Source: an uncultured Verrucomicrobia subdivision 3 bacterium (GTDB lineage Bacteria > Verrucomicrobiota > Verrucomicrobiia > Limisphaerales > UBA11358). Taken from it: DNA of 13,289 nucleotides. The stretch lies in NCBI GenBank assembly GCA_903861445.1, contig CAIOUK010000291.1, positions 1-13,289 on the forward strand, given 5' to 3'. Positions 5,949 to 13,289 of this stretch are shown here, one piece after another; the stretch's first letter is position 1, and every line of letters starts with the position of its first letter. A model generated the notes under the pieces. It searched no databases, had not been told where the DNA came from, and was given only the letters and a program-made list of their open reading frames with translations. The position numbers and the translations under genes are program-made.

Positions 5949-7963
5949 GCGCGTGCCACGACACGGAAGTTGCGCCGCATCCGCAACACGCGTTCACGCT
6001 CGCGCTCGTCGGCAATCCCAACGCCGGCAAAACCACCCTGTTCAACGCGCTCACCGGCCTGCGCGCCAAGACGGCGAATTTTCCCGGCACGACGGTCGAG
6101 CGCAAAGTCGGCCGGCTGCACCTCGACCACAAGCAGATTGTCGTCGTGGATTTGCCCGGTCTTTACAGCCTCGACAGCAAATCGCCGGACGAAAAACTCG
6201 CCGCCGACGCGTTGCAGGGAAAATTGGAACACACCGCGCCGAACGCCGCGCTGGTCGTCGTGGACGCGACGAATCTGGAGCGGAATCTTTTTCTCGCCAG
6301 CCAGATTTTGGAGCTGAAAATTCCCGTCGTCGTGGCGCTGAACATGATGGACATGGCGCGGCGCGATGGCATCCGCATTGACGTGGCGAAACTGCGCGAT
6401 GAGCTTGGCTGCGTGGTCGTGCCGGTATCGGCGCGCAACGGCGAAGGCATCGAGGAATTGAAGGGGGAACTTGACCGGCTGGTGAAAGGCGCGATGCCGG
6501 AGGCCGTGGATCATGTGGACCCGAACTGCGCGGGCTGCACCGGTTGCACCTTTCAGGCGCGCTACGAATGGACGGAGCAGATTTCCACACGCGTCATGGA
6601 CGCCGCGCTCATCCAGCGTTCGGCGTGGACGGATCGGCTGGACGATTATTTCACGCATCCGGTCACCGGTGTGGTGATTTTTCACATCGTGATGCTGGCG
6701 CTATTCGCGCTGATTTTCTGGGCGGCGCAAATTCCGATGGAACTGATTGACCACGCGTTTGCGGGCATCAAATCCTGGACGGCTTCCGTTTTACCGCCGG
6801 GCGATTTGCAAAGTTTGGTTTCCGACGGCGTCGTTGGCGGCGTCGGCGGCATTCTGGTTTTCCTGCCGCAAATCTGCATTTTGTTTTTCGCGCTATCGCT
6901 GCTGGAAGACACCGGCTACCTGTCGCGCGCGGCGTTTGTGATGGACAAAATCATGCGCAAGCTCGGCCTGCCGGGGAAGGCGTTCGTGCCGCTGCTCTCG
7001 GCGCACGCCTGCGCGATTCCCGCCATCATGTCCACGCGCGTCATCGAAAATCCCCGCGACCGGCTGGTCACGATTTTGGTGACGCCGCTGATGGCGTGTT
7101 CTGCGCGAATCCCGGTTTATGCAATGGTCACGGCGCTGCTGTTTCCGCACTCGCCGTTGAAGGCGGCGCTGGTTTTCACCGCCGCGTATGCGTGTGGCGT
7201 GGCGGCGGCGCTGGGCATGGCGATGATTTTCCGGCGGACAATTCTGCCTGGCGAAAGCAAGGCGCTGATGATCGAACTGCCGCCGTATCGCGTGCCAGGC
7301 TTGCGCGTGGCGCTGCTGCACACCTACGACCGTGCGAAAATATTTGTAAAGCAGGCCGGCACAATCATTCTGCTCATCTCGCTGGTTTTGTGGGCGCTTT
7401 CGTATTATCCGAAATCCAGTCCGCCAGCAGCTGCGGTGGCGATGGCGACGCAGGCGGTGCAACTTCAAAAGAGCGGCGATACAAATCAGGCGGCGGCTTT
7501 GATCGACACCGCCGACCGTTTGACCGCGCAAAATTCGCTGCAAAATTCCTTCGCCGGAAAAATCGGCCACATCATCGAGCCCGTCATCGCGCCGCTCGGT
7601 TACGACTGGCAGATTGGCATCGGCATCATCAGTTCGTTTGCCGCCCGCGAAGTCATCGTCTCGACGCTGGCGATTGTTTATGGCGTGGGCAAGGACGCGG
7701 CGGAGAATAATCAGTCTTCGCTTTACAGCACGCTGCGTCAGGCCAAACGCACGGACGGCACGCCGATTTTCAATGTGGCGACGTGCGCAAGCTTGTTGGT
7801 GTTTTATATTTTGGCCGCGCAATGTTTGTCCACCACCGCCGTGGTGCGGCGGGAGACGAACAGTTGGAAATGGCCGTTGTTCCAAATTTTCTACATGACC
7901 GGTTTGGCCTACGTCATGGCTCTGATTGTCTATCAAACGCTCCGGCATTTCGGCCACGCGTGA
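5945..7963 (+). CDS. feoB: Ferrous iron transporter FeoB
   Basis: This is the inner-membrane Fe(II) permease with an N-terminal GTPase domain, 672 residues (E. coli 773). The ATG at 5945 overlaps the feoA stop and has AAGGA 12 bases upstream. GTPase motifs are G1 GNPNAGKT (23-30), G2 region NFPGTT (45-50), G3 DLPG (69-72), G4 NMMD (133-136) and G5 SARNG (162-166). After the helical linker comes a cysteine cluster CAGCTGC (195-201), directly before ARYEW. The membrane domain starts near residue 240 and contains the gate-like segments LPQICILFFALSLLEDTGYL (307-326), LLSAHACAIPAIMSTR (350-365) and SSFAAREVIVSTLAIVYGVG, ending with CLSTTAVVRRETNSWKWPLF. The usual GCNVPA motif is replaced by ACAIPA. 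A soluble Ala/Gln-rich loop of about 50 residues follows SYYPKSS. No FeoC gene follows. Confidence 0.97.
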   Translation: MSACHDTEVAPHPQHAFTLALVGNPNAGKTTLFNALTGLRAKTANFPGTTVERKVGRLHLDHKQIVVVDLPGLYSLDSKSPDEKLAADALQGKLEHTAPNAALVVVDATNLERNLFLASQILELKIPVVVALNMMDMARRDGIRIDVAKLRDELGCVVVPVSARNGEGIEELKGELDRLVKGAMPEAVDHVDPNCAGCTGCTFQARYEWTEQISTRVMDAALIQRSAWTDRLDDYFTHPVTGVVIFHIVMLALFALIFWAAQIPMELIDHAFAGIKSWTASVLPPGDLQSLVSDGVVGGVGGILVFLPQICILFFALSLLEDTGYLSRAAFVMDKIMRKLGLPGKAFVPLLSAHACAIPAIMSTRVIENPRDRLVTILVTPLMACSARIPVYAMVTALLFPHSPLKAALVFTAAYACGVAAALGMAMIFRRTILPGESKALMIELPPYRVPGLRVALLHTYDRAKIFVKQAGTIILLISLVLWALSYYPKSSPPAAAVAMATQAVQLQKSGDTNQAAALIDTADRLTAQNSLQNSFAGKIGHIIEPVIAPLGYDWQIGIGIISSFAAREVIVSTLAIVYGVGKDAAENNQSSLYSTLRQAKRTDGTPIFNVATCASLLVFYILAAQCLSTTAVVRRETNSWKWPLFQIFYMTGLAYVMALIVYQTLRHFGHA

Positions 7964-8012
7964 CGCCAAACGCTTGCCGTCGGGGCTGGCTGGCGCTAAC
8001 TTCATTCCGGTT

Positions 8013-8089
8013 GCGCCCGTAGCTCAGTTGGATAGAGCACCTGCCTTCTAAGCAGGTTGTCGCGCGTTCGATTCGCGCCGGGCGCACCA
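8013..8089 (+). tRNA. tRNA-Arg (anticodon UCU)
   Basis: This is a complete 77-base cloverleaf. The acceptor stem GCGCCCG pairs perfectly with CGGGCGC, followed by A and an encoded CCA. The D-arm has GCTC/GAGC around AGTTGGATA. The anticodon stem CCTGC/GCAGG encloses loop CTTCTAA with anticodon TCT at 8047-8049, reading AGA and AGG codons. The T-arm contains GTTCGATTC. It begins 49 bases after feoB with no terminator between, so it may be partly read through from feoAB, or have its own promoter. No direct repeat of its 3' end suggesting an integration site is seen in the window. Confidence 0.97.
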
Positions 8090-8149
8090 TTTCACCACTT
8101 TGACGGTGTTCAGCGGGATTACCGCAATTCGGAATATTACGGGACAAAT

Positions 8150-10561
8150 TTATGGGTTTTTAAACGTGTCTCCACTGGTAGTCTCCAATTTCCATCCGTC
8201 TCGATCCGTCATAATTTTTACGGCACCGGTGGTGCGCGTGTAAATGATCCGCGCTTTGGACTGCTCCAACCGCTCCTTCAAGGCACGGCTTGCCCGTCGC
8301 GTGGCAGGAAATTCAGAATCAGCGATGACGATGACTTTCGGGTGAATGGCGTCCAGCAGCGCGGCGCACAACGGTTCGCCTTCGGTCGGCAAACCGGCGA
8401 CGACAATGTCGGCGCGCAAATCGTTGGTGAGCGAAAGCAATTCGCTTTGGCCGTGGCGGTTCAAATCCGAGAGGAGCAAAATCTTCGTGCCGTAAAATAC
8501 TCCGCGCAGCACCAGCGGCGCGTCATCGGCTTTGGTGGCGTTGGTCGTGGCTGGAAACAAAACCCGCCACTGGCCAAGGGTGTCGCCGAGATGCAAAATC
8601 CGGTGCCGGCTGGGTGGTAGTTCAAATTGCGCCATAGCTTCGCGATAGTTGGCAGAACGGAATTTCACTTCACTCGTCCACAATTCGCTGACGCCGAACA
8701 ATTCGTCGAGCCGGCTTGCGCCGCCGGTATTTTTGGTGTCACCGACGGTCAAGACAAGCCGCGTAATTTTATTAACGCCCTGCGCCCGCAGAAAGTTTTT
8801 CAGGGTGAAATCCACCGCGCTCTCGCTGCCGCAGTTGATGAGCCAGTCGTTTTGCCGACCGGCAGCGTCAACGTAGATGGCGTGTCCGCCGTTGAGTGGC
8901 AGCACGGTCAACGTGGTTTGGTCACGTGTTGAAAACCATTGCCAGCCGTAAATGCCGGCGATGAAAAGCAGGATGACCGCGCCGGAAATTATTCTTTTCC
9001 CCGTCGAAAACCAGCCGCTAAAAACCGCGACGATGACGCCGTAATAAAGCGCGATGATGGCGAGCGACGGTTCCGGCACATAAAAATATGCGCCGGGCAG
9101 CTTGGCGCTCTCGACGCTCACCCACGTCATCGCCACCATGAAAAACCAAGCGGCGTGATTAAAGAGTTCCGTGAGACACGGCAGCCAGTGACCGCAGATT
9201 AGCGCGCCCAGATTCGCCATGAGCGCCAGAGTGCCGAGCGGCACGGCCACGAGATTGGCCAGCACCGAGACCGGACTGAAGAGATGAAAATATTTGGCCG
9301 AAAGCGGAATGGAGCCCACCCACGCGGCCAGCGAAAGCCCGCAGTAGCGCGCAAACCGGTGCGCGATCCAGAGCGAAACTTTTTTCCAGCCGGCGACGAG
9401 TTCATCCGGCACCAGCGGGTCATGTTTGATGACGCGGTTAAAGAAATTATTCAACGGCGGCAGCATTAGCGCGATGACCAGCATGACGAAAAATGAAAGT
9501 TGAAAGCTGGCCTCAAAGAGTTGGCGCGGATCCCAGACGAGAATCACCACGGCGGCGGCGGCGAGCGAGTTGAGTAAATCACTCGGACGCTTTAGCGCCC
9601 AGCCGCCGAGAACGATTGTCATCATCACAGACGCGCGGATGGCGGACGGTTCCCAGCCGGTGGCGGCAGTGTAAAACCAGATTGCCGGCACGGCCACCGC
9701 GCCGCACCACGCGCGCGACAATCGCAGCACGCGCAGCAGCGTTACGATCATGCCGGACAAAAGTGCGATTCGCAGTCCGTCAATTGCGAACATATGCATC
9801 GTGCCGGCGCGAAGAAAGGGTTCGCCGATGTCGCCGGTGAACGCCGTCCGCCACCCGAGCGTCATCGCCCAGAGCAATCGCAACGGTTCGTCTTCACCGG
9901 GCAAACCGAGTGCAAGTGTGTCTTGCGACCATTTCAAAAAGCGGTCGGTGAGCGGTGGCCGAGGTAAAACCGGCGCGAGCAATTTCCAGTCGTTGGTGGA
10001 ATCGGTTTTGAGCTGATAATAAATGCCGCGCGCGGCGAGATAACTTTGCAGGTCAAAAAGTCCTTCCGCCAGCGGTGGCGGCGGCCGCGCAATGGCGCCC
10101 GAAATTTCCACGGTCTGCCCGGCGAAGAAATTGGTTCCGGGAATGCCCGGCGCGGTCACGAGCACTTCGCCATCGGCCGGCAAAACTTTTCCGGCGTGGA
10201 TGATTTCGTGCACGCGCACACGGGCGACGTGGCACCAGTTTTCTTGTTCGTTGCGAACAATTATTTTTAGGCGCGGCGTCTCGGCCAGTTCACCACGCAG
10301 GGTGACCAGCGCTGGTTCGGCACCCAGCTGCGTCCGCAAGTCATTGGGCGAAATGATGGCCGTGCGGCCGGAAAAATTTGTCCAGCCTGCCAGCACGAGC
10401 AGCGGCCAAAATAAAAATGGCCGCAGTTTTTCCAGGATGAGGATGAGGATGAGCAGACCAAACGAAATCGCAAAGAGGGCAAGGAGCGGCGGCTGAAAAA
10501 TTTGTGCCAGCAATAGGCCGGCGGCGTAGGCGATGACAACGCTGACGAACGGACGATTCAT
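8150..10561 (-). CDS. comEC: ComEC/Rec2 family DNA-uptake channel protein with degenerate metallo-beta-lactamase domain
   Basis: ComEC forms the inner-membrane channel for single-stranded DNA during natural transformation. The 803-residue protein has N-terminal membrane segments (7-60), a soluble OB-like DUF4131 region (about 65-200), a Competence domain (about 225-545) with many membrane helices, and a C-terminal metallo-beta-lactamase-like domain (549-803, bases 8150-8917). The Competence motif, usually HLLAISGLHV, reads MHMFAIDGLRI (255-265). In the C-terminal domain the expected TH-x-D-x-DH metal site is TVGDTKNTGG (605-614), and the HHGS-type motif is GLPTEGE (723-729), so hydrolysis there looks lost. 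ATG at 10561 is preferred to an in-frame ATG 36 bases upstream, because it lies two bases after the vanZ-like stop and leads straight into a membrane helix. Family assignment is firm. Confidence 0.92.
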   Translation of the reverse strand: MNRPFVSVVIAYAAGLLLAQIFQPPLLALFAISFGLLILILILEKLRPFLFWPLLVLAGWTNFSGRTAIISPNDLRTQLGAEPALVTLRGELAETPRLKIIVRNEQENWCHVARVRVHEIIHAGKVLPADGEVLVTAPGIPGTNFFAGQTVEISGAIARPPPPLAEGLFDLQSYLAARGIYYQLKTDSTNDWKLLAPVLPRPPLTDRFLKWSQDTLALGLPGEDEPLRLLWAMTLGWRTAFTGDIGEPFLRAGTMHMFAIDGLRIALLSGMIVTLLRVLRLSRAWCGAVAVPAIWFYTAATGWEPSAIRASVMMTIVLGGWALKRPSDLLNSLAAAAVVILVWDPRQLFEASFQLSFFVMLVIALMLPPLNNFFNRVIKHDPLVPDELVAGWKKVSLWIAHRFARYCGLSLAAWVGSIPLSAKYFHLFSPVSVLANLVAVPLGTLALMANLGALICGHWLPCLTELFNHAAWFFMVAMTWVSVESAKLPGAYFYVPEPSLAIIALYYGVIVAVFSGWFSTGKRIISGAVILLFIAGIYGWQWFSTRDQTTLTVLPLNGGHAIYVDAAGRQNDWLINCGSESAVDFTLKNFLRAQGVNKITRLVLTVGDTKNTGGASRLDELFGVSELWTSEVKFRSANYREAMAQFELPPSRHRILHLGDTLGQWRVLFPATTNATKADDAPLVLRGVFYGTKILLLSDLNRHGQSELLSLTNDLRADIVVAGLPTEGEPLCAALLDAIHPKVIVIADSEFPATRRASRALKERLEQSKARIIYTRTTGAVKIMTDRDGWKLETTSGDTFKNP

Positions 10562-10563
10562 TT

Positions 10564-11022
10564 TCAGGTTCGTCGGAATATCTTTCGCGCCAGCCACAGC
10601 GCCAGCAGTCCCGCCGCACCGCCGGCGGTGTCAATAAATACGTCCGAGACCAGCGCGGTGCGCGTCGGCACAAAAATCTGGTGGAATTCATCACCGGCAG
10701 CGCAGAGAAAAACGAGCGCCAGCGTCAGGCCGGCTTCATCCCAGCGCCACGGCCGGGGATGGTTTTTCTGCGGCTGATGGAGCGCGCGCCAGAGCAGCAG
10801 CGCGAGCAGGGTGTATTCGGTCAGGTGGCCGCACTTGCGGAACAGGTGGTGGATGAACTCGATTTGCTCCGGCGGCATTTGCGGAAAGAGCCAGCGCAGC
10901 AGCGGTTCAAACAGCGCGGAGGAATGCTGGTAGGAATGCGTGTCGGCGGAGGCGGAGAAAATCAGCACCAGCCACACTGCCGGCGGGAGCCAGTAAATCA
11001 GGATTTTTCGCAACTTGGTCAC
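10564..11022 (-). CDS. VanZ-like membrane protein
   Basis: This is a 152-residue integral membrane protein of the VanZ-like family; the founding member gives low-level teicoplanin resistance, but most homologues have no known role. It shows four predicted membrane segments, near residues 8-24, 64-80, 97-110 and 132-146. Family motifs are HHLFRKCGHLTEYTLLALLL (58-77) and AAGDEFHQIFVPTRTALVSD (108-127), followed by DTAGGAAG. GTG at 11022 (VTKLRKILIYWLPP) is chosen because it starts just before the first helix. Open frame continues upstream but overlaps the divergent gene's upstream region and looks non-coding. No ribosome binding site is obvious. It ends two bases before comEC, so the two are almost certainly one transcription unit. 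Confidence 0.85.
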   Translation of the reverse strand: MTKLRKILIYWLPPAVWLVLIFSASADTHSYQHSSALFEPLLRWLFPQMPPEQIEFIHHLFRKCGHLTEYTLLALLLWRALHQPQKNHPRPWRWDEAGLTLALVFLCAAGDEFHQIFVPTRTALVSDVFIDTAGGAAGLLALWLARKIFRRT

Positions 11023-11058
11023 GTCCGATGAAAGCGGGATTTTGCGGGCGCGGCAACT

Positions 11059-11074
11059 GGAAATTAAAATTTCC
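11059..11074. repeat. Short palindrome in the vanZ-like/11138 divergent intergenic region
   Basis: GGAAATT (11059-11065) and AATTTCC (11068-11074) are exact inverted repeats around AA. The site lies in the 115-base gap between the divergent vanZ-like gene and the exported protein gene at 11138, so it could be an operator for either. Just downstream CTATGC is repeated (11081-11086 and 11091-11096). A weak promoter for the plus strand may be TTGCCA (11099-11104) with CATAGA (11122-11127). None of this is strong. Confidence 0.4.
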
Positions 11075-11137
11075 GCCTCGCTATGCTTGCCTATGCGATT
11101 GCCAAGCCGCGCGGGATTTGGCATAGAACTGCACCCG

Positions 11138-12652
11138 ATGAAAAAGGTTTTTACGATTTCGATATTGGTGCTGGCCGTGATGGCCGGTCGCGCGGCGCTG
11201 CCGGAGCCGGACTTGATTGCGCGAATCCATTTTGCCGGCGCGCAAAAAATTTCCGCCGATACCAACTCTGCCGCCTTCACGAATGAATTTTGTTCCGCCG
11301 AGGCGGTGGCGCTGCGGACGCAGACGGCGGACAAACTATCCGGCTGGCTGGCAGGTTGGCTGCAAAAAAATGTCGGCGTCAATGTGCCGGACGGCGCGGC
11401 GAAATTGCGGCCGCTGTTTGATGACTTGCAAAAGTCGGAGTGGGATTTGACCGCGCGGACGGATGCGAGCGACAAGGCGGGTGTGAGGATTGCCATTCAG
11501 CTTTCCCCAGTCCGCGCGCAGCTTTGGCAAACGGGATTAAAAATGTTTTTTCCGGCAGCGACATTCGAGCAATCCGAAGGCTGGCTGGTTTTTGACTCTG
11601 GCATTGGTGCGATTAAATCGAGTGACCGCGCGGAAGAAAAATTCCGTTCCCCAAACCTCTGGCTTTCTTTGGACGTGAACTGGCCGCGCCTCGCGCAATG
11701 GTTTCCAAAGCTGAAAGAATTTGGCCTGCCGGAAACTCAATTCACGGTCACGGCGCGGAATACCCAATTCAATGTCATCGGCAAATTTTTATTTTCCGAG
11801 CCGCTGGCGTTGCCGCTGGCAGACTGGCGCATTCCCACCAACACGATTCACCAGCCGTTTGTAAGTTTCACCGCCGCCCGCGGATTTTCTGTCTGGCTGA
11901 AAACGCAGTCGTGGGCTTGGCCTTACCAGCTTTCACCCACGCCCAACCAGTTGTTTGTGTGGGCGCTGCCGAAGATGCCGTTTCAAACCTTCGTCGCCGC
12001 ACCGGTGCCCGACGCGACGGGCGCGCTGGCGCAGGCTTACGCGCGACTCAAGCCGGCGCTGGAGGCCACGAACCGCGAGAATCCGTTCCTCATGCATTTT
12101 TCGCTGGAGCTGACGAATAACGTGATCAACTTCCAGGGCGTGCCGTTCGTTTCGCCATTCCTGCGGACGTTGCAGGAACCGACGGGACAATTTCTCTTCG
12201 CCGGCGGCTTTCCGAACACGCCGCGCGGCAAGCCGCTGCCCCCGGAATTGCTCGCGCATCTGGCGGATAAAAATCTTTTGTTCTACCACTGGGAAATCAC
12301 CGCTGAACGCTTGCCGCAGGTTTTGAATATGAGCCAGCTCGGCCTGCTGCTCATGGCGCGCAAACAGCTGGATGCGAATTCCGCCGCGTTCAAATGGGTG
12401 CAAAAAATCGGGCCGACGCTGGGCAACACCATCACCGAAGTCTGGCAGACCGGCCCGACGGAAATGACCTTCAAACGCACGGCCCCCGGCGGTTTCACGG
12501 CGGTGGAATTGTATGCGCTGGCCAACTGGCTCAACGCGACGAATTTTCCCGGCTGCGACCTCAAGCTGCCGCCGCATCCGCGCCTTAAAAAATTTCCGCA
12601 TCCGGCGCCGGCCAATCTGCCCGCGCCTGCGTTACCGGCGGCGACCAAATAA
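11138..12652 (+). CDS. Exported protein of unknown function (504 residues)
   Basis: I do not recognise this family. The ATG at 11138 opens a clear secretion signal, MKKVFTISILVLAVMAGRAA, with likely cleavage near residues 19-20; the frame is open further upstream but that part has no signal and overlaps the promoter region. There is no lipobox cysteine, so the mature protein is probably periplasmic or outer-membrane associated. The rest is soluble, with alternating strand-like segments (for example FTVTARNTQFNVIGKFLF), two Trp-rich stretches (WLKTQSWAWPYQL; LAGWLQ) and a Pro/Ala-rich C-terminal tail (PHPAPANLPAPALP). No catalytic signature or repeat is apparent. It ends four bases before pdxJ and may share its transcript. 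Codon use and GC resemble the neighbours, so recent transfer is not indicated. It may be a lineage-restricted verrucomicrobial protein (inference). Confidence 0.75.
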   Translation: MKKVFTISILVLAVMAGRAALPEPDLIARIHFAGAQKISADTNSAAFTNEFCSAEAVALRTQTADKLSGWLAGWLQKNVGVNVPDGAAKLRPLFDDLQKSEWDLTARTDASDKAGVRIAIQLSPVRAQLWQTGLKMFFPAATFEQSEGWLVFDSGIGAIKSSDRAEEKFRSPNLWLSLDVNWPRLAQWFPKLKEFGLPETQFTVTARNTQFNVIGKFLFSEPLALPLADWRIPTNTIHQPFVSFTAARGFSVWLKTQSWAWPYQLSPTPNQLFVWALPKMPFQTFVAAPVPDATGALAQAYARLKPALEATNRENPFLMHFSLELTNNVINFQGVPFVSPFLRTLQEPTGQFLFAGGFPNTPRGKPLPPELLAHLADKNLLFYHWEITAERLPQVLNMSQLGLLLMARKQLDANSAAFKWVQKIGPTLGNTITEVWQTGPTEMTFKRTAPGGFTAVELYALANWLNATNFPGCDLKLPPHPRLKKFPHPAPANLPAPALPAATK

Positions 12653-12656
12653 TTTC

Positions 12657-13289
12657 ATGCTTAAACTCGGCGTCAACATTGACCACGTCGCCACGGTGCG
12701 TGAGGCGCGTTATCGCGGTCTCGGCCATGGCGAACCGTGTCCGGTCGCGGCCGCCCTGGCCGCCGAGGCCGCCGGCGCGCACGGCATCACGGCGCATTTG
12801 CGCGAGGATCGCCGGCACATTCAGGATCGCGATGTCTGGGCGTTGCGCGAAAAAATCCAGACGCGCCTGAATCTGGAAATGGCCAACGCGCCGGAAATCA
12901 TTGCCATCGCGCTGAAGCTGAAGCCGGAGATTGTTTGCCTCGTGCCGGAACGACGACAGGAAGTGACGACCGAAGGCGGCCTCGACGTGGTTGCGGCGGA
13001 AACAGCTTTGACCGAGACGTGCAAAAAAATGAACGACGCTGGCATCGAGGTCAGTCTCTTCATCGCGCCGGATGAACAGCAGATCGAAGCCAGCGCGCGG
13101 ACGGGTGCGCAGTTCATTGAGTTACACACCGGAAAATTTGCTGAGGAGTATTACCAGGCGGAAAGTGGAAAACAGAAAGCGGAAACGGAATTGCAGCGGT
13201 TGGTTGCAGGCGCAAAGCAGGCGCATGACTTGGGATTGCAGGTGAATGCCGGCCACGGTTTGAATCTGCAAAACCTGCCTGTCTTGTTC
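12657..13289 (+). CDS. pdxJ: Pyridoxine 5'-phosphate synthase, 3' end outside window
   Basis: PdxJ condenses 1-deoxy-D-xylulose 5-phosphate with 3-amino-2-oxopropyl phosphate to form pyridoxine 5'-phosphate, in the DXP-dependent vitamin B6 pathway. The first 211 residues of a ~240-residue TIM-barrel are present. Diagnostic segments are LGVNIDHVATVREAR (4-18), GITAHLREDRRHIQDRDV (43-60), LNLEMA (71-76, Glu74 matching the E. coli catalytic Glu72), CLVPERRQEVTTEGGLD (94-110), VSLFIAPDEQQI (132-143), FIELHTG (153-159) and VNAGHGL (196-202, with the active-site His). Compared with E. coli there are about five extra residues after HTG, in a GGAAA-rich stretch (13158-13190). The ATG at 12657 lies four bases after the preceding stop. 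No stop codon is reached before the window ends. Confidence 0.96.
   Translation, partial: MLKLGVNIDHVATVREARYRGLGHGEPCPVAAALAAEAAGAHGITAHLREDRRHIQDRDVWALREKIQTRLNLEMANAPEIIAIALKLKPEIVCLVPERRQEVTTEGGLDVVAAETALTETCKKMNDAGIEVSLFIAPDEQQIEASARTGAQFIELHTGKFAEEYYQAESGKQKAETELQRLVAGAKQAHDLGLQVNAGHGLNLQNLPVLF

Noticed and set aside
6893..8005. A 370-codon open frame on the minus strand opposite feoB
   Set aside because: It is the antisense shadow of feoB, rich in Arg and His with no domain pattern, whereas the plus strand carries all FeoB motifs.
8013..8089. tRNA-Arg as an integration site for a mobile element
   Set aside because: No integrase gene and no repeat of the tRNA 3' end is seen in the window.
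7914..8147. A 77-codon minus-strand frame reading PARIERATTCLEGRCSIQLSYG
   Set aside because: This peptide is the familiar false translation of a tRNA gene on its opposite strand; the tRNA-Arg lies at 8013-8089.
8090..8149. Possible terminator between tRNA-Arg and comEC
   Set aside because: GCGGGATTACCGC can form only a 4-bp stem and no T tract follows on either strand.
11015..11137. N-terminal extension of the 11138 gene
   Set aside because: The extra residues lack a start with a ribosome site and would bury the signal peptide, so ATG 11138 was chosen.

Overview
The window looks like a chromosomal stretch from a GC-rich, Gram-negative-type bacterium, most likely Verrucomicrobiota (Pedosphaera/Limisphaerales-like). 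This placement is inference. It rests on a Tat-type secreted protein beginning MKTRREFFK, a YebC variant beginning MGRQWLHAKR, an atypical dihydropteroate-synthase-like protein, and a palindromic repeat that reads GQASRxS...GETPVP when translated. No search could be run. I see no transposase, integrase, phage gene, CRISPR array or rRNA, so this is mostly housekeeping sequence with a few unusual variants.

Layout: (1) 1-1824 +, the C-terminal half of the replicative DNA polymerase DnaE, cut by the window start and carrying an in-frame REP-like palindrome. Four bases later comes a Tat-exported DUF2264 protein (1829-3118 +). (2) 3161-5452, a three-gene minus-strand cluster read in the order DUF192 lipoprotein, DHPS-like protein, YebC. 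It ends at a strong hairpin (3120-3143) that abuts the convergent DUF2264 gene. (3) 5453-5663, a divergent intergenic region with an imperfect inverted repeat, a short tandem repeat and a candidate promoter. (4) 5664-7963 +, feoA-feoB for ferrous iron uptake, coupled by an ATGA overlap, followed by tRNA-Arg(UCU) at 8013-8089. (5) 8150-11022 -, a VanZ-like membrane protein and ComEC two bases apart; the ComEC metallo-beta-lactamase-like domain has lost its metal-binding motif. (6) 11138-13289 +, an unrecognised exported protein of 504 residues followed four bases later by pdxJ (vitamin B6 synthesis), which runs off the window end.

The genes do not form one pathway. Best supported functional links are feoA with feoB, and the vanZ-like gene with comEC as one transcription unit. 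I found no clear undescribed system. The best leads are the repeat inside dnaE, the DHPS-like protein lacking a catalytic lysine motif, the degenerate nuclease domain of ComEC, and the cysteine cluster in FeoB.
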